Below are positions 38,051 through 47,027 of a stretch of 64,000 nt of DNA, piece after piece (the stretch's first letter is position 1; each line of letters starts with the position of its first letter). The translations under genes and the position numbers were made by a program. The stretch is from positions 4,776,501-4,840,500 of the forward strand of contig NC_092317.1 in assembly GCF_036785885.1 (NCBI RefSeq), written 5' to 3'. The stretch is from Coffea arabica (taxonomy: Eukaryota; Streptophyta; Magnoliopsida; Gentianales; Rubiaceae). Below the pieces are notes generated by a model. It was not told the DNA's origin and did no database searches. It saw nothing but the letters and a program-made list of their open reading frames with translations.

Positions 38051-38180
38051 AGCCAGTGAAACAAATTATAATCTTGCACGGACGCAGAGCCATGTGATCG
38101 ATCGGACCAATGTTCAGCCAGTGAAACAAATTATAATCTTGCACGGACGCAGAGCCATGTGATCGATCGGACCAATGTTC
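38051..38180. repeat. Perfect two-copy tandem duplication, period 65 bp
   Basis: The unit from AGCCAGTGAAACAAATTATA to ATCGGACCAATGTTC occurs twice without a mismatch, at 38051-38115 and 38116-38180. Identity this high means a very recent event or an assembly artefact. Confidence 0.9.
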
Positions 38181-38468
38181 GCCAACTTCAGCAGACAAGC
38201 TAGATTTTTAAGCAACCAAACAAGTAAAAAGATGGAGCTATTCAGCCAATCAACTGGAGCATTGGTTGAAAAGTTTGTTTGCGTTGTAAATTACAATACA
38301 GAAGATGAGCAACAAGTTCCAAATTCCAGGAGACTCTTGATATCCTACAGTTCATTTTCCAAGGATAAAAGTTCCCTAGAATTATCCCTTTTGTGGTTAC
38401 CCCGAACAGTAGCATCTTCAAATTGTGCATGCCTTGAACATGCAACAACTTTTTCAACCAAGTAGGAG

Positions 38469-38502
<34 letters not shown>
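38175..38502 (+). pseudogene. Possible retroposed sequence with a 29-A tail
   Basis: A 96-codon frame (38175-38465) ends in TAG and is followed eight bases later by an uninterrupted run of 29 A (38474-38502). An open frame ending just before a long A tract suggests a processed retrocopy. However, the peptide matches no family I recognise, and I see no target-site duplication. A plain poly-A expansion beside a chance frame is an equally fair reading. Confidence 0.25.
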
Positions 38503-38504
<2 letters not shown>

Positions 38505-39452
38505 AATGATGACGAGTTTGGACCGTGGGATTGTCCCTCTCCCAAACTTTCATAGTACTCAATTATTGAGTCGCTCGACTAATCACAGGGGGTCACATAT
38601 ATGGTACACGTTTCGAGACAGTACCTGCAAGATTGTAGCGGCATAAAATGAGGTCATCTTGGATCCATCACATCAGTTCTGGGGAGGTTTGGGTTTGAAT
38701 TTATAAGTTTTTAGAGGATCTCAAGAGTTGCCGACTTTTAAGATTTCTTTTGGGATTAGATATATAAAAGCCGAATTTCTAAACTTCTGTTTAGAAAGGT
38801 CAAGAGGGGATTCATCACCTCTTTCTTGGCCTTTAGACTCGGCGAAAGGACCAATCTGCGACCTCCGTGATTCATCAAGGTCCCAAAACGAAACAGATTT
38901 TAGCTGAAAATGGCAAATGAATGGGGTTTAACCGTTCAAGTGTCCTTTGGTTTTTTTTTTATCATTTTCCATATGAAAGTGTCAGACACGTAGGAACATA
39001 TTATTGGTACCTGTACTGAAAAGTTGATATTCAGCTCCGTGACTATATATTATTGATTTTTTTCAACACCTAACACAATCGACTCCTATTCTAACCTACG
39101 TTAGGAAGGAAGGAGAAGTCTAACATGACCTAAAAATGTTGATGGGACTGAATAACTAGTAAATCGGATCAGATAGGTACATTACGCATCCGTATAGATT
39201 TAGAAAAAATCACATATAATAGAAAGTCAAGATTTGAATCATTAACTTGCCACCCTATCAAAACTTAAAATCCTTAGTTGACTATATATTATTGATTGAT
39301 TTTTCCTTTTCTCTGTGACTATTAATCATTGGTTGATCCATATTCTACATGTTATGAGAATCATCCTTTACAAATTCGGCAAAAATCATGCTTAAAAACC
39401 TTCTTTTTCTTTTTCTTTTTTCCACGGGTTTGTGGTTGGGAATAAAAGGTCC

Positions 39453-39590
39453 CGTTTGTATTTTATTTTTAGAAATTTTTGCAGAAAAATATACTGTAAT
39501 GATTTAATATATATATAAAGTAAAAGGTGATTAAGACATATATTCATAAAAAATATGAGAAATTTTTAATAGAAAACTACAATTCAAACA
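39453..39590. mobile_element. MITE of the GTTTG family, diverged
   Basis: Starts CCGTTTGTATTTTATTTTTA and ends ACTACAATTCAAACATCACC. The core is TACTGTAATGATTTAATATA, a decayed form of the TGTAGCGATTTGATATATG core. Confidence 0.5.
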
Positions 39591-40728
39591 TCACCTAAGC
39601 CAGTCTGTTTTTCCAACAATGTGACGTTTAAGACAACATATAATGAATCTCATCCTTCAATCTGATCTAGCTAGACAGGACGTGAGAGCAATCTTTCGTT
39701 GTAAGTTTACATAACGAATATTTTCAGGAGTTATCAGTAATACCAAGATTTTTTTCACTTTTTTAATTTAATATTGGTTTAAAGTTTAACAACAAGATGT
39801 CCTAAAATCCCTAATTGAGACCATGCACCTGCTTACTTTTTAATTTTTGAGACTTGTTTTTGCTCCTACTTTATGGACTGTTGTTTTGTTGTACTGAGCT
39901 TGGATTGTGTTCCTTCTTCTTGCAAAGAATAGCATTGAAATTTTGAGATATATGACAATTTGGAAGGGAAGAATATGTATCTGTAATGCAAATCTGGAAT
40001 TCAATCTACAGAAAGAAGTTCATTAGCTTATGGAAATATTATAAACTGATTTTGCATTTTCACTTGATTTTTGTGTAAAAAATATGAAGCCAAGAAACTT
40101 TGCACAATCTGCCCTTCGTTTGCATTAAATGGCCAGTCTTGCGAAATTCAATATTTCGTCTTTTTTTTTTTTGTGATGATGCATACAGTGCCATAAATAG
40201 ATTTCTCAAAAGTAATAAAAACAAACCAATGGACCTAATGCCTCTCTTGAGGGAAAAAAAATCTATTAATCATTGAAGTTGGAGGAAGATCAAGTTATGA
40301 GTTACCTCCCTCCCTCTCCTTGCCGTCTTGCGCAAGTGAAAAAAGCTCACAATGTAAATATTGATAATTATTAACCTACGTCGAGGAATGCAAATGAAAT
40401 TTGATTTTTTTTAAAAATTGATTTAACAATTTGATTAGGCTTCCTATTCATAAAAAAAATTAATTTGATATTTGTGTTACTCTTTATTTTTTTCCTTTAA
40501 CAGGAAAAATTGCATTTGTGTCCTTTTTGTTTCATATCGAAAAAATGGACGATTTTGACTTCGCATTTCAATTATGTCAGTAGTAGATTGGATAGGAATT
40601 TAAAATATCTTAGTTGGTGGCTATGATCATTTTTTCGAGAAAAGTAGATGTGTTACAGTTTTTTTTATGACAAAGTTCTTTAATAAGAAGACTAAAATAT
40701 GTACCAATGTGTGTGGTAAAAAGACGTA

Positions 40729-40886
40729 CGTTTGGATTAAATACTATTTGAAATAATTATTGTAGCATTTTTTGTTATATGATGCATGTGAGATAAAAAT
40801 GTAGTTAAAAATATAAAAAAAAATGAGTTGAAAAATATGTTTATGATGCAAGCGAAATATTATTTGTAGAATTTTAGCTATCCAAA
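40729..40886. mobile_element. MITE of the GTTTGGATT family, second subtype
   Basis: Starts CGTTTGGATTAAATACTATT and ends TTTAGCTATCCAAATCC. The interior ATAATTATTGTAGCATTTTT then GATGCATGTGAGATAAAAAT is shared with diverged sequences near 23165-23270 and, inverted, 32740-32825. Confidence 0.55.
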
Positions 40887-41008
40887 TCCAATATCATGAA
40901 AATCCACATAATCAATAGTACACATTTCAAAATCTTCAAATTTCACTACTAAGTTCGAAAATACAATATGTTGAATGATTGCACCAAAAATAAAATCCAA
41001 CACAACTT

Positions 41009-41133
41009 TGTTTGGATTGTAATTTTTTATTAATAAAATTTGTACGTTTTCTATGAACATATTTTTTAATTATCTTTTATTTTATTTGCATCAAATCGTT
41101 ATAACATATTTTTAAAAAAATAACAATTCAAAC
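41009..41133. mobile_element. MITE of the GTTTGGATTG family, cut by a SINE-like insert at its edge
   Basis: Starts TGTTTGGATTGTAATTTTTT and ends ATAACAATTCAAACG. The interior TTTTCTATGAACATATTTTT matches the copy at 35679. Its right end forms part of the duplicated target site of the neighbouring A-tailed insert. Confidence 0.55.
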
Positions 41134-41138
41134 GGGAG

Positions 41139-41233
41139 GAGGGTTGGATTGGATGATACGGAAGTAAGAAGTGTAAGCAAAAGGTTTCGGATTCGAGTCC
41201 TCTCTCGCTCACACTTTAAAAAAAAAAAAAAAG
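41139..41233 (+). mobile_element. Short A-tailed tRNA-derived SINE-like insertion
   Basis: A 95-bp insert with the B-box-like stretch TTTCGGATTCGAGTCC and a poly-A tail (about 41218-41232). It is flanked by direct repeats, CAATTCAAACGGGAG at 41124-41138 and CAATTCAAACGAGAG at 41234-41248 (14 of 15 identical). A Pol III B box, an A tail and a target duplication of this length fit retroposition. No clear A box was seen, so it may be 5'-truncated. Confidence 0.55.
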
Positions 41234-41693
41234 CAATTCAAACGAGAGAATAAAACCAAACCTTTAAAATAATAATAATAAAAAAGATTCCCATGTGAAT
41301 CAACAAACATCAGTCCAAATCCCAACAGCGAAGGCATCTTCAGTCTCCCACGCGGCACTCATGCATTCGTGCATCTGGATTCCTCTTCCCACCAACCCCC
41401 CTTTTTCCAGCAGCGCACTTTTCGCATCGCCAAGTCACCGCGCCACAGCACCCAGTCCCCACCACCAACCGATCCCAAATCCCAAACCAAGCCAAGCCAC
41501 CCCAGCCCAGAACAAAACCCCCGCCTTTCGTAAAATTGCACCAGACTCCGTCCTTCCCCTACCAATTCACCAGCTTTCCCCCTTGTAGAAATACACAGAT
41601 TCACAGCAGAGGTCTGAATGATATAGTTTTTACTTCTTGTACTGATCCAAGTGTTTAAGATTGTCATCCATCTTTCAATGCCTTTTCTCATTC

Positions 41694-41701
41694 TATAAAT
41701 A
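41694..41701 (+). promoter_or_regulatory. Possible TATA box for PEAMT
   Basis: TATAAATA lies 33 bases before the upstream ORF start and 208 bases before the main start codon. If it is used, transcription would begin only a few bases ahead of the upstream ORF. A start further upstream, in the C-rich stretch 41340-41590, is also possible. Confidence 0.4.
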
Positions 41702-41733
41702 GAGATCCCAGAACCAGAGAATAATTCAAGCTA

Positions 41734-41811
41734 ATGCAGCAAAAGGGTCGAGCCCAAAACCGTAGATCAAGGACTTTTTCTAGGTCTCGCACTGCCATTG
41801 AGGGTTGTTAA
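41734..41811 (+). promoter_or_regulatory. Upstream ORF (25 codons) in the PEAMT 5' leader
   Basis: ATG at 41734 opens 25 codons ending in TAA at 41809-41811. The peptide is strongly basic and Arg/Ser-rich (MQQKGRAQNRRSRTFSRSRT, then AIEGC). It lies 97 bases upstream of the main ATG in the same exon. Arabidopsis XIPOTL1/NMT1 has a conserved upstream ORF of about this length (uORF30), through which phosphocholine represses translation. Length and position here match that system. I did not compare the peptides residue by residue, so orthology is inferred. Confidence 0.75.
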
Positions 41812-41908
41812 GTCATTTTGTTCACATCTCTTCTCGTTTTTCCCGCATTTCATCGTCCTAATAAGTACAACAAATTTATTCAATCAAGAAACCGTCAGAA
41901 TTCCGATC

Positions 41909-44900
41909 ATGGCAGCTGTTGAAGGTGGCATCTTTACCCTTCTTTCTGGGATATGAGAATTTGAACCACCGTTTTCTTGATTGGGAATTGAGCTAAAGGT
42001 TTTTGCTTCTTTTTTTTGGGTTGTGCAGGACAAGAGCGCGAGGTGCAGAAGAGTTACTGGATTGAGCACACTACTGATCTCACTGTAGAGGCAATGATGC
42101 TTGATTCCATGGCTGCTGATCTTGACAAAGAAGAGCGCCCTGAGGTATAGAGTTTTTGTACTTTGCGTTTCTTCTCTTTTTGTTCTTTTTGCATGGTATG
42201 TTGTTGGATGTTTGAGAGGAGTATTGATTAGCTTGTTATGAGCTCAAAAATTTTATATGGGATGCATCATAATCTTATCTTTTGATTTGTTTGTCTTTGT
42301 CACATCGCAAGGACATAAGAATGGTTATTCTCATTTATACATATTAAGGCATGTGTCACTGTCTTTGCATATTCCAAAGCGAAGTGATGGTGGTTTTTCC
42401 TTTTTCTCTTTTCTAGTTTTGCTACAGAACTGGTAGTTACGTGCTTAGAATGTATTGTCTGCTTTTTCTTTGTGGTAAAACTAGTGTTGTTTGAGATTTT
42501 AGCTTCACATGTTAGTGGTGGTCACGTGCCTAGTTCTCATCTCATTTATGCTGGTGTTGCGAACTAAGATCCCCTAAATCAAGGTCGAACCTTTTTAGCC
42601 ACTATCTGTTCGGATTGGTGGCCATATCCATTGATCTTGCAGCAAAAATAATGGACTTCTATCTTCGAATGTATCCAAACTTACAAGGCCTTCTGACTGA
42701 ATCACTTAAGGCAAGAAGGTCAGTATCACAGAGGAGTAAAATGTACTTTAGTAAAGATTTACTCACCTTTGATTAACTCAAAGCAGCAAAAAGTGTAAAA
42801 AATAACAAAGGAAATGGATTACTTGTTTGACACCTCAAATTATTTCTTGCCATAAGAAACTTAAAAAGAAAACATTCTGTTCTTCATATCCCCTAAAATT
42901 TCCTGGAGCAAGATAATTTCAGTTTAACTGACCTGAACTTGATAACTTTGCATTCTATGCATTTATCATGTTCTGTATTAGATTCCTATGAATCCACAGC
43001 TCATATTTGGTTTTTAATATCAGAGTTTTTTTTTTGCTTTTAATTGGGCCTTGTACATCTTCTTTTTATGCAATCACTCGGAGTATGGTCCCACAGATTT
43101 CATGTTTATGACTATGCAATAACACTTGAAGCTCTCTTCTTCATGGTCTAACAGGTGCTATCGCTATTACCACCATACGAAGGAAAATCAGTTCTGGAGC
43201 TAGGAGCTGGAATTGGCCGTTTCACTGGTGAATTAGCAAAAAAAGCTGGTCAAATTGTTGCTTTAGATTTCATTGAAGGTGCAATAAAGAAGGTTTGTGT
43301 ACCAGAAATAACTTTGTTTTCAGCCAATTGCTTTTGAAACTGTATGTTGTAATTCCTTCTAGAGATGAATGGTCCCATAATTTGACCTTCGGATGTGCAG
43401 AATGAAAGCATTAATGGGAATCTTAAGAACACCAAGTTTATTTGTGCTGATGTGACGTCCCCAGAGTTGTACTTCTCAGCAGAGTCGATGGACTTAATTT
43501 TTTCAAACTGGCTATTGATGTATCTCTCTGATGAAGAGGTGAATACTTTTTTACTCTTCACTGAAAAGTTGTGCTGACCAATTTGTGGTTATGTTGTATT
43601 TTAATCATTATGCTGCTGTTCTTATTTATTATTAGCATGTCATCATTTTCTCACATATTTTCATTGTTTGTAGAACATCTGTTGAACTCCAATGTTTCTG
43701 TTTCAGTTCCTATTCCTGCTTGTCTTAGACCACCAATCTCCTCATTGAAACCTGTCATTGATTCGTTCTGCTTGGTTTTAGGTTGTGGCACTAGCAAAGA
43801 AGATGGTTGGATGGCTGAAAGTTGGTGGGCACATTTTCTTTAGAGAGTCATGTTTCCACCAATCTGGAGATCACAAAAGGAAGAAGAACCCAACTCATTA
43901 TCGTGAGCCCAGATTTTATACCAAGGTTTGTTTTCACATATGCAGTTTAATTCTTGTTGATTCGCATGTCGCATGCTAGGTGATTATCTTTAATGGAAAC
44001 TTTTCCGATTCATGTTATAGTTCATTGCGTTGGCAGTTTGTTCTTATGTTGCTTTAACACGTGTTAATGAAATATATACTCCTTAACAATGTGCTAAATA
44101 TGCTGATGAGGATGCTTCTTTAGAAGTTGTCTCAAGAATCTACAGCTCCACTCTTGTCCTTTTTGTCTAATTTGTACACAACTCCAGGTTTTTAAAGAAT
44201 GTCACTTCAATGATGGCTCTGGGAATTCTTTTGAACTTGCTCTTGTTTGCTGCAAATGCATTGGAGCTTATGTAAGGAACAAAAAAAATCAGAACCAGGT
44301 ATAAAAATGCTAACTGTTCTTTTCTTTCTTTTGTGTTTCTTGTCATTTTTTACATCTGTACACTAGGCCAAATGATGGCTATCTCTGCTCGTTTGGAAAC
44401 AGATATGCTGGATGTTGAAGAAGGTACGTTCAGAGGATGATAGGGGATTTCAGCGTTTCTTGGACAATGTGCAATATAAGTCTAGTGGGATTCTCCGCTA
44501 TGAACGTGTCTTTGGACCAGGATTTGTCAGCACTGGAGGGATTGGTACATCTCATTCTTTGTGCTTTTTTTCCCCTGCTTTTTTTATGCATTCCATAAAC
44601 ATATTAAGATATATGAACTTGGAATTTTGGTTTTATCTGCCATTCGAAAGCACAGTGTCCTTTAGATGTGTTGGATTGCTAAATAATAAGTCAAAATCAC
44701 TACACAATGATCAGGATGAGTCTGTTGGAAAGGGGATATGCAAAAGTGTGATTATTCTGCTGAGAGATGCTGTGCAGTTATTCACTTAGGAGTATCCACT
44801 TGTAAATGGGTTCAATATCCAAGTGCTTTTTGCAATGCTCTGCCAAGAGTAGCTTCTCCTGAAATTTGGATTGTTTTTCTTGTTATGCAGGAATCTTGCA

Positions 44901-46601
44901 AGTGTGTAGCCTGTATTCATCCTTAAGTGGCTTATATTATCTTTAATGGATGATTGAACAAGCTGAAGTGTTTTTTGAGGCTATATCACTTTTAATTCAT
45001 TAAATGATTCTTAAAACAAATAGAAAAGAAAATGCTTTTCCTTCTTCCATTTCATAGTTTTATGCATTTTGTCTTTAGTTGAACTTTTTCTTATGTTCAT
45101 CAGACACAACAAGAGAATTTGTTGGTAAACTGGATCTTCGACCTGGACAAAAAGTTCTGGATGTTGGTTGTGGTATTGGTGGAGGTGACTTTTACATGGC
45201 TGAAAAGTATGATGTTCATGTTGTTGGCATTGATCTCTCAATCAACATGGTTTCTCTTGCTCTGGAACGCGCTATTGGCCTCAGATGTTCTGTTGAATTT
45301 GAGGTTGCTGATTGCACCAAGAAAACATATCCTGACGGCTCATTTGATGTTATTTACAGCAGGGATACTATTCTGCACATTCAGGTAGAATTCTGTTGTT
45401 CTGAAAGGAACTTCAATATTTTATACAACCCCAGCTATTGCTTTCTGGTATATTTTTTTCTGTCTGACTTTTCAAGAGGTTGCAATTATATGAAGTTTTT
45501 TTTATTAACCCTTTCTAGTGCCTTTGTTCATTTTGATCTAGTGGTACATGTTTAGGATAGAATGCCTAGCACTTTTAAGTAGTTTAGCAGTCTGTATAAA
45601 TTTAAACTTAGTCTATGTGAATCCTCTTATATAAAATTTGTTTTTAGCTGTCAGCTTTCGTATATATAGGACAACAAATTAATTTAAGTTGCTATAGATC
45701 CCATTGATACTATTAATTGGTAGGCAAAACTGTAGTGAGACCTAGACTAAACTTTGGTCCTGGCTTTGCCTTTAACTTTATATAGACGTTATGTTATCAA
45801 TACATACTGGAAATTATGGTGGCTTAAGTTTAAGTTGAAAGGTTTCTGAAGTATTCTTGTGAATGGTATTTATTTTGTCTGATTCCAGTTTTATTCAGCA
45901 TGCTCAAATTCCTGTTGGTTATTCAGGACAAACCTGCACTCTTCAAATCCTTTTACAAATGGCTGAAGCCTGGAGGCACTGTCCTAATTAGTGACTACTG
46001 CAAAAGAGCTGGACCTCCTTCAGATGACTTTGTCAAGTATATCAAGCAAAGAGGCTATGATCTGCATGACGTGGAAGCATATGGCCAGGTTTACTTGCAT
46101 AGTCTCCCTCTCTGACACCCACTCTTTTCCTCTCCCCATAACTTTTCTCCTTATAAGGGGTGTTTTGTTTCCTGTTTATAGATGCTAAAAGATGCTGGTT
46201 TTGATGAGGTCATTGCTGAGGATCGAACTCATCAGGTGTGATTTCTTCTCTCCCTTTTATCTCCCGCACCCATCTTGTGTATGTGCTGCTCTTGTTGTCG
46301 TTTGGCTCATTGTAACCCTAAATTCATTTTGTATTTCAGTTCATAAATGTTCTTCAGAAGGAACTAGAATTGGTGGAGAAGGATAGAGAAGCATTCATCT
46401 GTGACTTTTCTGAAGTAAGCGTTTTAACATCTAAGTTAATAATTCCTTTGCTTAATGGAATTTGACATGTGCCGCTTACCCATGTTATGATCTAATATAC
46501 AGGAAGACTACAATGATATAGTTGGTGGTTGGAAGGCCAAGTTACTCAGGAGTTCATCTGGTGAGCAGAGGTGGGGTTTGTTCATTGCCAAGAAGAATTA
46601 G
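41909..46601 (+). CDS. PEAMT: Phosphoethanolamine N-methyltransferase
   Basis: Twelve exons: 41909-41924, 42029-42144, 43155-43292, 43401-43538, 43782-43925, 44188-44298, 44403-44544, 45104-45384, 45927-46088, 46182-46235, 46340-46414 and 46503-46601. All phases agree, giving 491 residues, the family's usual length. The enzyme methylates phosphoethanolamine three times with S-adenosylmethionine to give phosphocholine, in the cytosol. This feeds phosphatidylcholine, choline and glycine betaine synthesis. Two tandem methyltransferase domains are clear: motif [11 protein letters not shown] at 57-66 and [11 protein letters not shown] at 286-296. [12 protein letters not shown] and [15 protein letters not shown] mark the substrate regions. 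Exon 1 codes only five residues plus one base. The leader carries an upstream ORF, suggesting translational control by phosphocholine. Confidence 0.96.
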
Positions 46602-47027
46602 ACTTTCTTGCGCAATCTTGCACCGTGTCATCTGCAACTATCATTCTGCATGTTGATGAAGTCTTTGAATGTTTTTTTTTTGTCTGTAACTTACCTATGT
46701 GGTAACATGGGTATAGTGAATTCTGTTCTCTTATAACCTGTGCTTCTATCATGTCAGATGGTATTCCCACTGTAATAAGGGGTGACTTTCTCTATCGCTT
46801 AATGAGATTTCATTTGATCTTTGGCATTATTGTCAACCCATAAATTCTGGAGAAATTGTTATTGAGCATTTATTATGCAAGTTGCTTTGTCATAAAACAA
46901 AATCAGCCAAAACACCAAGAGACAAAATCATCATCTATGGAGCTATACAAGGTTTATGTATCTTTTGAGAGCTATGTTTTTTTTTTTTTAAAGATGTGAA
47001 GGCTATTACATCTTAAATAGTACGTAG
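46602..47027. other. Convergent 3' intergenic region, PEAMT and EamA transporter
   Basis: Only 426 bases separate the two stop codons, which face each other. This space must hold both 3' untranslated regions and poly-A sites. A poly-T run lies near 46979-46990. Confidence 0.7.

Noticed and set aside
41295-41588. 97-codon Pro/Ser-rich frame upstream of PEAMT
   Set aside because: Low-complexity C-rich DNA of the promoter region explains it. There is no similarity or conserved motif.
28863-41700. Search for conserved microRNA genes in the long spacer
   Set aside because: No mature sequence of the well-known plant families (such as miR156, 160, 164, 166, 167, 172, 319, 396) was seen on either strand by eye. 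A folding scan would be needed for new ones.
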